DNA from: Tessaracoccus sp.
Lineage (GTDB): Bacteria > Actinomycetota > Actinomycetes > Propionibacteriales > Propionibacteriaceae
DNA length: 32,963 bases
Assembly: GCF_016714275.1 (NCBI RefSeq)
Contig: NZ_JADJNP010000019.1
Coordinates: forward strand, 1 to 32,963
Direction: 5' to 3'
Shown: one piece after another, positions 16,038 through 23,107 of the stretch
How positions within the stretch are numbered: the stretch's first letter is position 1
Layout of the letters: each line of letters opens with the position of its first letter
Made by a program: the position numbers and the translations under genes
The notes under the pieces: model-generated
The model's input: the letters and a program-made list of their open reading frames with translations, nothing else
Told to the model about the DNA's origin: nothing
Database searches by the model: none

Positions 16038-17135
16038 GTGCCCCAGAACATCTCGGTCAGGGTGGGGAGCATTCCCGCGTTCGGCCGGGATGCGCTGGTG
16101 TACGGCACCTACGAGCCGGACGCCAGCACGGCGGGCACGCTCACCTCCGAGGCGGTCCTCTCGGATGGCAGCCACGACTACAACGCCGACGTCGACTCGG
16201 TCACCATCCCCGACGGCACGGTCATCACCAGCAAGCGGATCTTCGGCGACATCGTGTTCGCCGGCTCCGCGACCCTGACCGACTGCCTGCTGGTGGGCGG
16301 CTCTCAAGCCATCACCTCCGGCAACATCGGGGTCCTGTCCTGCGTCGAGAGCCGCACCGGGCAGGCCGTCCTCACCGACTGCACGATCCGGCCCCGTAAG
16401 GAGTCGGACGGCAGGGACGGCGCGCTCGGGAAACAGTTCGAGCTGTACCGCTGCCGCATCGTCGGCGGGGTCGATGGGGTCGGGATCTACAACAAGTACG
16501 GCACCGACGCCAACGTGAAGGTCAAGGGCTGCCTGATCGAGGACCGGGCATACACCTACACCGACCGGGACCACTCCGACGGCACCCACTCCGACCCGAT
16601 CCAGATCCAGGGCGGCAGGTTCATCGAGGTCATCGGCAACGCGATCAACGGCACCGGCCACTACATGACCGGCTCCGGCACCTACTACAACACCCACGCC
16701 TCGACCGACGCTGGCGACTGGCCGCTGCTGATGCCGACGCCACACTGCCCCGGCTCGGGCATCCTCGTCAACGGGAACGTCGCGGCTGTCGACTCGACGG
16801 TCATCATCGACAGCAACTACTTCCGCAACACCAAGATCATGATGAACGTCGGCAGCCTGGGCAACGGGTTCGTCTGCACCAACAACCGATTCTCAACGGT
16901 CGACCGGCCCGCGAAGAACGTCAACGGCACCGTCCGCAATGGGGTCACGCTGGCCTTCACCGCGAACGAGTACTGGATCCGGCTCTACAACCAGACGGTG
17001 AACAACACCGACATCGTTGGGCTGACGTCCGGGGGTGCCGTGGTGAACACGACCAACGTCTGGCTCGACGGGGGCAGTGCGGGAACGGCGCTCACCACAC
17101 CTCGAGCCAATGGCATCCAGAACGACAACTTCTAG
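16038..17135 (+). CDS. Beta-helix tailspike-like protein
   Basis: This 365-aa protein shows the signs of a right-handed parallel beta-helix: short repeated strands with G/N/D turns, for example ITSKRIFGDIVFAGSATLTD, then IQGGRFIEVIGNAINGTG and IIDSNYFRNTKIMMNVGSLG. Such folds occur in tailspikes and polysaccharide lyases that bind or cut surface glycans. The motif DRDHSDGTHSDPIQIQGG, rich in Asp and His, could form an active or metal site. GTG 16038 is used, 5 nt after the upstream stop. No N-terminal virion-attachment domain is obvious, so it may attach via a neighbour. Confidence 0.75.
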   Translation: MPQNISVRVGSIPAFGRDALVYGTYEPDASTAGTLTSEAVLSDGSHDYNADVDSVTIPDGTVITSKRIFGDIVFAGSATLTDCLLVGGSQAITSGNIGVLSCVESRTGQAVLTDCTIRPRKESDGRDGALGKQFELYRCRIVGGVDGVGIYNKYGTDANVKVKGCLIEDRAYTYTDRDHSDGTHSDPIQIQGGRFIEVIGNAINGTGHYMTGSGTYYNTHASTDAGDWPLLMPTPHCPGSGILVNGNVAAVDSTVIIDSNYFRNTKIMMNVGSLGNGFVCTNNRFSTVDRPAKNVNGTVRNGVTLAFTANEYWIRLYNQTVNNTDIVGLTSGGAVVNTTNVWLDGGSAGTALTTPRANGIQNDNF

Positions 17136-17144
17136 GAGGCCCCG

Positions 17145-18539
17145 GTGACCGCCAACCTGAAGCGTTTCGACCCGGCCGGCACGGACGGCGCAACCGCCAC
17201 CCCGACCGGCAACCTGGCCTCGGTCATCGTTGCCGGCGCGGGTGCGGTCGCCTACGAGGCGGACTACGGCATGTCCCGTGGCTCGAACATGGGCCTCCGG
17301 GCGACGTCCCCGGGCACGTCCGACCAGGCGAACATCAAGGTCACGACGACGGCGGCCGCGGCAGGCACCGGCCAGGTCTACGGTTCGTTCGAGAACTGGC
17401 CGACTGGCGGAGCGCAGGAGTTCACGACCCTCCGCACGTCAACGCTCAACTGCATCCGCCAGCTGGTGTCGACTGCTGGCTCTGTCACCGTGCAGAACCA
17501 GGCCGGGTCGACGGTGGCAACCCTCGGCAGCATCAGCCTGAACACGATCTACCGGTTCGAGCTCGAGGCCACGCCGGGCACCACGACTTCCAACGGGTCT
17601 GGCCGCGCCCGCGTCTACGACGACAGCGACACCCTCGTCTACGACTCCGGGCCGCTGACCGGCAACTACGGCGGCGGATCTGGGACCAAGACCGTCAGCG
17701 AGTTCCGCGTCGGGGACCCCGCCACGGCCACAACCTCAGGCTTCGCGTTCGGCTTCACGCAGCCAGCCATCGACACCGACACCACCCCACCCACCATCGC
17801 GCCCGTGTCGGCGGCAACCAACTACACCAGCAGCCCCGCAGACTCCGCCGGAGCCACCGACACCGCCTCCCCCGTGCAGGACATGGTCGAGAGCCTGGCC
17901 GACGCAGCCGGCGTCACCGACCTTGACGGCCCGCAGACCATCGACTACGGCCCCAGCAGCAACGACGGTGGGGCCGCCTCCGATTCAGCCTCGATCGCTG
18001 CGGCCACGGCTCGCACGGCAGCCGACGGCGCCGGGGCGATCGACTCAGCGTCGGCAATGGCTGACTTCGCTCGAGCCATCGCGGACGCTGCGGGGCTCTC
18101 CGACAGCGCCACCGCCGTCCTGAGCTGGGGCGTGGCCCCAGCCGACAGCGCTGGCGGCACTGATCAGCTGGTGATCGTTGCCACCGCGGCAAGACTCCCT
18201 GCCGATCCTGCCGCCGGAACCGACGCAGCCACCCGCGTCCTCGATGTGTCGCGAACGGCCGCCGACGCTGCTGGTGGCACAGACGTGGCCACCGCCTCGC
18301 TCGCCCGGGTCATGGTCAGCGCGGACGCGGCCGGCGGCACGGATCAGGTCTCGGTCGCACTCACCATCGAGCGGGTCGTGACGGACGCAGCCGCCGCGAC
18401 CGACGTCCGGACGATCGTCATTCTGCTGCCGATGCCCGCCGGCACCCCCAGCTACAGGATCGTGCAAGCCCGGACATCCCGGCGGCTCGTGCAGGGCGGC
18501 GGAAGCCGAACAGTCAAAGCAATGAAGAGGAGACAGTGA
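17145..18539 (+). CDS. Fibre protein with ten 20-residue repeats
   Basis: A 464-aa protein. Residues 1-~205 form a beta-rich, LamG-like domain (for example SFENWPTGGAQEFTTLRTST and YRFELEATPG). Residues ~232-432 hold about ten repeats of 20 residues with consensus ADAAGGTDxxxxxxxxxRxx, alternating A/D/G turns with hydrophobic strands. This probably forms a fibre shaft or spacer. The C-terminus is basic (SYRIVQARTSRRLVQ...KRRQ). GTG 17145 follows AGGAGG overlapping the previous stop. The tandem DNA repeats could recombine to change shaft length. Confidence 0.7.
   Translation: MTANLKRFDPAGTDGATATPTGNLASVIVAGAGAVAYEADYGMSRGSNMGLRATSPGTSDQANIKVTTTAAAAGTGQVYGSFENWPTGGAQEFTTLRTSTLNCIRQLVSTAGSVTVQNQAGSTVATLGSISLNTIYRFELEATPGTTTSNGSGRARVYDDSDTLVYDSGPLTGNYGGGSGTKTVSEFRVGDPATATTSGFAFGFTQPAIDTDTTPPTIAPVSAATNYTSSPADSAGATDTASPVQDMVESLADAAGVTDLDGPQTIDYGPSSNDGGAASDSASIAAATARTAADGAGAIDSASAMADFARAIADAAGLSDSATAVLSWGVAPADSAGGTDQLVIVATAARLPADPAAGTDAATRVLDVSRTAADAAGGTDVATASLARVMVSADAAGGTDQVSVALTIERVVTDAAAATDVRTIVILLPMPAGTPSYRIVQARTSRRLVQGGGSRTVKAMKRRQ
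17838..18440 (+). repeat. In-frame 60-bp tandem repeats of the fibre gene
   Basis: About ten degenerate 60-bp units (603 bp) encode the 20-residue ADAAGGTD repeats. Units near 18260 and 18320 are closest to each other; the second and third are degenerate. The period is seen in the protein, while the DNA copies have diverged. Confidence 0.75.
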
Positions 18540-18841
18540 TGCAGGTCGAGGCACGTTGGCACCGTCCAGGCGCACGCCTGGACTACACGTTCGACTGGAC
18601 CGACCAGCTGGTCGACGGTGACACCATCGCCAGCAAGGCGGTCTCGATCGTCACCGACTCGGCCATGACTGTGGATGCCGGGACGATCATCGCCGTAGGT
18701 GGCGTCGCTGCAATGGGCGTCGTTGCCTGGGCGACGGGTGGGGTCCTCGGCGACACCGCCCGGGTGCTCTGCATGGTCACCACGACAGCGGGCCGGGTCG
18801 ACACCCTGGCGCTCGATCTGACGGTCGGCTACCAGTTCTGA
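18539..18841 (+). CDS. Phage fibre-tail adaptor-like small protein
   Basis: A 100-aa beta-rich protein with the segment RLDYTFDWTDQLVDGDTIAS, which resembles small fibre-associated proteins of siphoviruses (YDYTLDWSDWL.DGDTI type). It then has strands ending in TTTAGRVDTLALDLTVGYQF. It probably adopts an Ig-like fold and links fibres to the tail or decorates the virion. ATG 18539, 6 nt after AGGAG, is preferred over the overlapping GTG at 18536. It is the last gene of the late operon, followed by the main terminator. Confidence 0.7.
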   Translation: MQVEARWHRPGARLDYTFDWTDQLVDGDTIASKAVSIVTDSAMTVDAGTIIAVGGVAAMGVVAWATGGVLGDTARVLCMVTTTAGRVDTLALDLTVGYQF

Positions 18842-18923
18842 GGGCAGGCCCGCGAAGGCCCGCCATTCACGCCACCTGAGGCGCTGCTGACCCAGCAGGC
18901 CCGCTCCCGCCCAATCACATGAC

Positions 18924-18957
18924 CGCCCCTCTGCCATCGCGGCAGAGGGGCGATTTT
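18924..18957 (+). terminator. Intrinsic terminator of the late operon
   Basis: A perfect 12-bp GC-rich stem (18924-18935 with 18941-18952, loop ATCGC) is followed by ATTTTG. It lies between the end of the rightward late genes and the end of the leftward immunity genes. A smaller hairpin (CTGCTG with CAGCAG, about 18884-18898) precedes it. Otherwise 18842-18964 holds nothing recognisable. Confidence 0.9.
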
Positions 18958-18964
18958 GTGCGTT

Positions 18965-19160
18965 TCAGGCGGCGAAGCCTACGGCCACACGCAGCTGCTC
19001 CGTGGTCGTTCCGACATAACGCTGAGTCGTGCTGAGGTCAGCATGCCCGAGGAGCTTCTGGATCGAGCGCAGGTCATGTCTTTCGCCGACTGTCGATTCG
19101 TGCTCATGGTGGTGATCCTGATGGGCACCTCTGACAGTCCACCCGGGACCACGATCAGGC
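18965..19160 (-). pseudogene. Tyrosine integrase remnant (C-terminal fragment)
   Basis: Read leftward, the last ~45 codons match the end of actinophage tyrosine recombinases: HDLRSIQKLLGHADLSTTQR followed by Tyr-Val. This retains the box-II His (LLGHADL) and the catalytic Tyr. The ~20 codons before it align in length with the HxLRH...T region (AHQDHHHEHEST), but the catalytic Arg is replaced. Everything upstream (arm-binding, core-binding, first catalytic Arg, Lys) is absent, because the intact lipoprotein gene starts there in another frame. I infer that a deletion or replacement removed most of an integrase. No other integrase exists in the window. Confidence 0.75.
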
Positions 19161-19934
19161 TCACGCGACTGCCGCCACGAGCGCGTCATGATCGCTCGAC
19201 GGAACGTGCTCCACGGCGACCACGGTGGCGGCCGTCGAGCTGATGACGTGGTCGATGCCCTCGCCAGCATCGCTGTATCCGGGGAACGTCCGGCCGATCC
19301 ACTTCGGGCTGAGGTTGAAGTCACCGGCAACGATGACCCGCCCGCCCCATCGAGCGATCGCGCTGACCACCTTGGCCGCCTGCCTCGTCACGTCGGGAGC
19401 GTGGGGCGAGAGGTGCGTCACGCATGCCCGCCAGGACTGACCGAGGGGCTTCACGCACAGGAGGCGTCGGGGTTGGCGACCGGTCACACCCTTGGCGTTC
19501 GCGCCCCACGGGAGGGCCCAGACGTAGCGGGTCTGGATCGAGCCCTTGATGAAGATCCCGTTGCCCGACTGGTTGCCGCGGGCCCGGTCGTTGCATCCGG
19601 TCGAGGCCTTGGTGTTGGTGAAGGCACCCGAGTAGCCGAGCTTGGCGAGCTTGGTGCGGAGGTCGCGGTACTGGCGTCCGCAGAGTTCCTGTAGGGCGAC
19701 GACCGTGGGCTGGTGGAGGGCCACGAGGGCGAGGACGTCGGCAGTCACCTTGGTGGGGAGGCCGCGATTTCCGCCGCCTTCGCGATCGAGTCCGCCGTGC
19801 ACGTTGAGCGTCATCACGGTCGGCGTAGCCGGCGCCGGGGGGGTGTCATCGGCTGCCGCTGAGGGCACGCAGCCCGTTAGCAGGGAGAGGGAGGCGATCG
19901 CCGCGACGAGGGTGCGAGCGAGCTGCGCGATCAT
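19161..19934 (-). CDS. Lipoprotein with EEP (DNase I-like) nuclease domain
   Basis: The 257-aa protein starts with a lipoprotein signal: Arg7, a hydrophobic run, and lipobox L19-T20-G21-C22. It should be exported and lipid-anchored at C22. Residues ~38-257 carry a full set of endonuclease/exonuclease/phosphatase motifs: N44 (VMTLNVHGG), E83 (VALQELCG), H174 (VTHLSP), D205 and N207 (VAGDFNLSP), D228-H229 (IDHVIS) and S247-D248-H249. Four cysteines (85, 114, 160, 171) could form disulphides outside the cell. Its ATG overlaps the repressor stop (ATGA), so it is probably made in lysogens. Substrate (DNA, RNA, lipid or phosphoester) cannot be told from sequence; DNase I-like activity is the leading guess. 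Confidence 0.88.
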   Translation of the reverse strand: MIAQLARTLVAAIASLSLLTGCVPSAAADDTPPAPATPTVMTLNVHGGLDREGGGNRGLPTKVTADVLALVALHQPTVVALQELCGRQYRDLRTKLAKLGYSGAFTNTKASTGCNDRARGNQSGNGIFIKGSIQTRYVWALPWGANAKGVTGRQPRRLLCVKPLGQSWRACVTHLSPHAPDVTRQAAKVVSAIARWGGRVIVAGDFNLSPKWIGRTFPGYSDAGEGIDHVISSTAATVVAVEHVPSSDHDALVAAVA

Positions 19935-20272
19935 GCCGCCACTGCCTGAAGGTAGCTATGGCTAGAGCGTGCAGCCATAACACATGTTCTAACGTGTCGC
20001 GAAGTCATGTCCATATTCGTACCGCCTCCGGACGGCGGAGTCACGGTCCCGTGCTCAAGCCAGGACACCGAAACCCCACAGGCCATCGCCCACGCCATGA
20101 TCGTGCGGCGGTCGATCGGCTTGCCGGAGAGGTAGTTGTTGATCGTATTGCGGTGCACGCCCAGCTCGCTGGCCAGCCGGGTCGCGTTGGTGCCACGCTC
20201 CCGCATGGCCTTGTGAAGCCGGTCGACCAGGTCGAACTCCGGCACGTTGTCGACACTGTGCTCTTGACTCAT
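19931..20272 (-). CDS. Immunity repressor (Cro/C1-type HTH)
   Basis: A 113-aa protein with a helix-turn-helix at about residues 29-52 (NATRLASELGVHRNTINNYL), a second helical segment (TIMAWAMACGVSVSWLEHG) and a polar tail ending SYLQAVAA. The start at ATG 20272 is chosen because it lies 7 nt after the promoter -10 box, giving a leaderless mRNA; ATG 20281 would fall inside that box. It lacks a peptidase domain, so induction is not LexA-like. The -AVAA end resembles C-terminal degradation tags such as -LAA. It is coupled to the lipoprotein gene and autoregulated if it binds the operator at 20285-20300. Confidence 0.82.
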   Translation of the reverse strand: MSQEHSVDNVPEFDLVDRLHKAMRERGTNATRLASELGVHRNTINNYLSGKPIDRRTIMAWAMACGVSVSWLEHGTVTPPSGGGTNMDMTSRHVRTCVMAARSSHSYLQAVAA

Positions 20273-20279
20273 GGCGCTC

Positions 20280-20308
20280 ATTCTTGCACTACGTAGTGCA
20301 TACGACAA
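20280..20308 (-). promoter_or_regulatory. Leftward repressor promoter
   Basis: On the minus strand the -35 is TTGTCG (20308-20303) and the -10 AAGAAT (20285-20280), with 17 bp between. Transcription would begin at or next to the repressor ATG at 20272, giving a leaderless mRNA. The 16-bp operator fills the spacer. Confidence 0.6.
20285..20300. promoter_or_regulatory. Operator O1 (perfect 16-bp palindrome)
   Basis: TGCACTACGTAGTGCA is a perfect palindrome between the -35 and -10 of the repressor promoter. It shares TGCAC-ACGT-GTGCA with the sites at 20330-20358, so it is probably bound by the same repressor, giving autorepression. Confidence 0.75.
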
Positions 20309-20329
20309 GAGGGAAGCGGGCGACACACC

Positions 20330-20345
20330 TGCACAACGTGTTGAC
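20330..20345. promoter_or_regulatory. Operator O2 (half-perfect)
   Basis: TGCACAACGTGTTGAC has a perfect left half-site and a diverged right half (12 of 16 matches to the ideal palindrome). It overlaps the -35 box of the rightward promoter and O3 by 3 bp. Confidence 0.55.
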
Positions 20346-20370
20346 ACAACGTTGTGCAACTGCATAACCT
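20341..20370 (+). promoter_or_regulatory. Rightward early promoter
   Basis: A consensus -35 TTGACA (20341-20346) is followed by a -10-like TAACCT (20365-20370, 18-bp spacer) or CATAAC (20364-20369, 17-bp spacer). The expected start coincides with ATG 20378, implying a leaderless early mRNA. Two operators overlap it. Confidence 0.7.
20343..20358. promoter_or_regulatory. Operator O3
   Basis: GACACAACGTTGTGCA matches the ideal palindrome at 14 of 16 positions and contains the perfect 12-bp core CACAACGTTGTG. It lies in the -35/spacer of the rightward early promoter; binding would block early transcription. Confidence 0.7.
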
Positions 20371-20377
20371 CTGGGCT

Positions 20378-20569
20378 ATGTCACAAACCCAAGCCCTCAT
20401 GACCAGCGCCGAGGTCTGCTCCGCACTGGGCATCGATCGCTCCACTCTGACCCGATGGGTTGCGGCTGGCCGGATCGCTCCTGCAGCCAAGGCTCCCGGC
20501 AAGCGTGGGGCGTTCCTGTTCTCCAAGGCGACCGTCGAGGCCGTCCTCAAGACGGAGGCGGTCTCGTGA
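20378..20569 (+). CDS. Excisionase/MerR-type HTH protein
   Basis: A 63-aa protein with a winged helix-turn-helix (TSAEVCSALGIDRSTLTRWV at about 9-28, wing around GKRGAFLFSK). It belongs to the AlpA/Xis/MerR-like small DNA-binding proteins. As first gene of the early operon, opposite the repressor, it could act as Cro, as excisionase, or both; with the integrase truncated, an excisionase role may be vestigial. Start ATG 20378 is preferred over an upstream in-frame ATG at 20354 because the latter lies inside the promoter. Confidence 0.8.
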   Translation: MSQTQALMTSAEVCSALGIDRSTLTRWVAAGRIAPAAKAPGKRGAFLFSKATVEAVLKTEAVS

Positions 20570-20679
20570 TCGCCCTCGCCCTCCCCACCCTGACCAACGC
20601 CCTCCTGACCGGCGCAGCATTCGCCGCCGGCGGACTGTTCGGCTGGCTCATCTGGCTCGCAGTTCGGGGCATCGCATGA
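20566..20679 (+). CDS. Small membrane protein, 37 aa
   Basis: A single hydrophobic segment spans most of the protein (LLTGAAFAAGGLFGWLIWLA). It starts at GTG 20566 with GGAGG upstream, overlaps the previous stop (GTGA) and the next start (ATGA). The double coupling argues for real translation. Function unknown. Confidence 0.6.
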   Translation: MIALALPTLTNALLTGAAFAAGGLFGWLIWLAVRGIA

Positions 20680-20825
20680 TGATGACCGCCTACCTCGCCA
20701 CCGTGAACCGGGTCCTGGCCCGCTTCGGTATCGCCAACGCGATCGCCCTGAACGACTTCCCCAAGGCTGAGCGGCTGATCGTCGACTACGTCGACCTCAC
20801 CCTTGCCGATCTGGCGGTGGCGTGA
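20676..20825 (+). CDS. Small hypothetical protein, 49 aa
   Basis: Begins with three consecutive ATG codons (20676, 20679, 20682), any of which may serve. The sequence is amphipathic and helical (ATVNRVLARFGIANAIALND). It is coupled on both sides by ATGA/TGATG overlaps. I do not recognise it. Confidence 0.6.
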   Translation: MMMTAYLATVNRVLARFGIANAIALNDFPKAERLIVDYVDLTLADLAVA

Positions 20826-21664
20826 TGGCCCAGCGCTTCGCCCGCCGCAACGCCGGCAGCAGCCACTCCTACACCCTCGACGGCGCCCGCATCCCCGGCG
20901 TCACCACCGTCATCGGCATCCTCGACAAGCCCGCCCTGGTCAACTGGGCAGCCCAGCAGACGGCCTACTACGCCGACGAGAACTGGGACAAGCTCTCGGG
21001 GATGCGTCCCGGCGAGCGCATCTCGCTGATGGAGAAGGCCCGGTACAACACCAACCGCAAGGCCGTCGTCAAGGGCAACCGGATCCACGACCTGGGCGAG
21101 AAGCTCGGCAAGGGTGAGCAGGTCGACGTCCCGCTAGAGATCCGCTCGCAGGTCGAGGCGTACGCCAAGTTCCTCGACGCCTGGGACCTCGATGTGATCG
21201 CCACCGAGACCCCCGTCTGCCACACCGAGTGGGCCTTCGCAGGCACCTTCGACCTGATCGCCGAGTCGCCTCGCTTCGGCCGGGCGCTGATGGACATCAA
21301 GACCGGCAAGGGCGTCTATGCCGAGGTCGCGCTGCAGCTCAACGCCTACGCCAACTGTGACCTGCGTCTGGTCGGCACCGAGGTTACCGGCCCCCGCGGT
21401 GGGGTTAAGACCGAGTGGCTCGAGGCGCCCATGCCGAAGATCGACACCCTGCTCGTGGCCCACGTCCTCGAGGACTCCGTCGAGATGGTGCCGATCAAGC
21501 TCGACCCGACCATCTTCGAGGCCTTCCTGCACATGCTCGAGATCTTCGAGAGCTGGCACAAGCGGACCGGCTGGGACTACCGCGACGACGACTCCTATGA
21601 CAACCCGATCGGCAAGCCGGTCTGGCCCGAGAACCTCCCTGCTACTGAGAAGGCGCCCTACTGA
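20825..21664 (+). CDS. PD-(D/E)XK exonuclease (Cas4/RecB-like)
   Basis: A 279-aa nuclease with the RecB-type motif order: H88 (GNRIHDLGE), D143 (FAGTFDLI), D157-x-K159 (LMDIKTGKG) and Q171-xxx-Y175 (LQLNAYA). No Cas4-type cysteine cluster is visible. Phage enzymes of this kind usually degrade one DNA strand to give the single strands used by an annealing protein; the RecT gene two positions downstream supports a two-component recombination system. Start ATG 20825 (TGATG) is preferred over GTG 20822. Confidence 0.88.
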   Translation: MAQRFARRNAGSSHSYTLDGARIPGVTTVIGILDKPALVNWAAQQTAYYADENWDKLSGMRPGERISLMEKARYNTNRKAVVKGNRIHDLGEKLGKGEQVDVPLEIRSQVEAYAKFLDAWDLDVIATETPVCHTEWAFAGTFDLIAESPRFGRALMDIKTGKGVYAEVALQLNAYANCDLRLVGTEVTGPRGGVKTEWLEAPMPKIDTLLVAHVLEDSVEMVPIKLDPTIFEAFLHMLEIFESWHKRTGWDYRDDDSYDNPIGKPVWPENLPATEKAPY

Positions 21665-21924
21665 TGGCCATCAACTTCACCCCGTATCGCATCGAATGGC
21701 AGGGGCCGGAGCGCACCCGCGTCGTGCTCAACGAGGACGGCGTCATCGTCCACTGGCCGTCACGCCCGGGCGCGATCGAGGAGTGCGACGTCGACCGCCT
21801 GCTGGAGGTCATCGCCGAGGCCAAGCGCTACCGCGAGTACCAGGCCAAGCGCATCGCCGACGTCGCCGCGGCCGCGATCCGCAGCGAACTGGGCGTCGAC
21901 GCCGACGACCAGCCCCCGTTCTGA
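21664..21924 (+). CDS. Hypothetical protein between exonuclease and RecT
   Basis: An 86-aa protein with a beta-rich N-terminus (INFTPYRIEWQGPERTRVVL) and a charged helical C-terminus ending DADDQPPF. The acidic DDQPPF-type tip resembles tails that bind single-strand-binding proteins, which would suit its position between two recombination genes; this is inference. Coupled to the exonuclease by TGATG. Confidence 0.65.
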   Translation: MAINFTPYRIEWQGPERTRVVLNEDGVIVHWPSRPGAIEECDVDRLLEVIAEAKRYREYQAKRIADVAAAAIRSELGVDADDQPPF

Positions 21925-21955
21925 AACCCACCCACACCCGAAAGGTCATCCGTCG

Positions 21956-23107
21956 ATGACGCTCGAACGCTACGACCCGCCGGCCAACAGCCCGGCCCTC
22001 ATCAATCCCACCACCGACTCCTGGACGGTCGTCCTCGCCGACGTCATCGCCCTGGCCACCAACATCGCGAACACCGACTTCGTCCCGAAGGACATGAGGG
22101 GCAGCGTCCCCAAGGTCGTCGCCGCGATCCTGCACTCCCGCGAGCTGGGCCTGCCGCCCATGACTGGGCTGGCCGCGTCCTACGTCATCAACGGACGGGT
22201 GGGGGTCTCGGCGGAGGCCATGCGTGCCCTGATCGACCAGGCCGGGCACAGCATCCGGATCACCGAGATGACCGCGGCCCGCTGCGTGATGAAGGGGCGC
22301 CGCTCGACCTGGGACCAGGGCGAGTGGACGACCGTCTCCTACACGATGCAGGAGGCCGTCACCGCGGGCGACGCGAACAAGAACCCGAACTACCGCACCC
22401 GCCCCTCCGACATGCTGCTCGCCCGCTGCACCACCCGGCTCGCCCGGATGCTGTTCGCCGACGTGATCCACGGCATGAGGTCGGTCGAGGAGCTGCAGGA
22501 CATGACCGCCGACTCCGACGGCGTCCTGCTGCCGCTGGAGCAGTCCTCGGCCAAGGTCTCCCGCCAGAGCGCGACCCCCGCGCCGGCGGTTGAGGATGGA
22601 ACCCCTGCCGCGCTTGGGGGCGCGGCACCCACGGCAATGGGTGGGGTTCCGGCACCGGGGGAGGCCGCGTCGGAGCAACGTCCCGCGGCCTCCCCTGGTC
22701 GCAAGCGGGCGCCGCTGACGCCGCGGGGCAGAGCAACCCAGCCGAGCCCCGAGCCTGCCCCTGAACCCACACTGGACGCCGAGCCTGACGAGGATGGCGT
22801 CTACGACGTCGCGATCGTGGAGCCGGGCGAGCAGCCCAACGTGACCCCGCTGGCCGCCGCCAAGGCGGAGATCCGGGCGAAGAACATCGTCACGGTGCAG
22901 ATGCAGTACGAGCGCATCCTCGGCAAGCCGGTCAGTCGTGACGAGCGGATCATGTTCACCCGGCTGCTCGTGGGCCGTGACGACGTCGACTCGACCAACG
23001 ACCTGACGTCGGACGACCTGCGCGAGCTGCTGAAGAAGCTCGAGCGCACCCGCGACCGGGACCAGCTGGAGACCTACGTCGGTTCGCTCACCGAGGGCGG
23101 CGAGTGA
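21956..23107 (+). CDS. recT: RecT-family single-strand annealing protein
   Basis: A 383-aa protein. Residues ~20-190 match actinophage RecT: ANTDFVPKDMRGSVPKVVAA, LGLPPMTGLAASYVINGRVG, an SAEAMRALIDQAGHSIRITE stretch, and a late LARCTTRLARMLFADVI. It anneals complementary DNA strands in recombination and repair. Residues ~200-285 are a Pro/Ala-rich, probably disordered linker; the last ~100 residues form a separate helical domain (LTSDDLRELLKKLERTR) of unknown role. ATG 21956 follows GAAAGG. Confidence 0.9.
   Translation: MTLERYDPPANSPALINPTTDSWTVVLADVIALATNIANTDFVPKDMRGSVPKVVAAILHSRELGLPPMTGLAASYVINGRVGVSAEAMRALIDQAGHSIRITEMTAARCVMKGRRSTWDQGEWTTVSYTMQEAVTAGDANKNPNYRTRPSDMLLARCTTRLARMLFADVIHGMRSVEELQDMTADSDGVLLPLEQSSAKVSRQSATPAPAVEDGTPAALGGAAPTAMGGVPAPGEAASEQRPAASPGRKRAPLTPRGRATQPSPEPAPEPTLDAEPDEDGVYDVAIVEPGEQPNVTPLAAAKAEIRAKNIVTVQMQYERILGKPVSRDERIMFTRLLVGRDDVDSTNDLTSDDLRELLKKLERTRDRDQLETYVGSLTEGGE

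Noticed and set aside
18965..19330. A complete 121-codon minus-strand gene containing the integrase end
   Set aside because: Its first half lies antiphase to the intact lipoprotein gene and has shadow-like composition; only the part downstream of the lipoprotein stop matches an integrase.
20825..21664. A CRISPR-associated Cas4 nuclease
   Set aside because: The motifs fit the wider PD-(D/E)XK group, but the iron-sulphur cysteines of Cas4 are not seen and the neighbour is RecT, so a phage recombination exonuclease is more likely.
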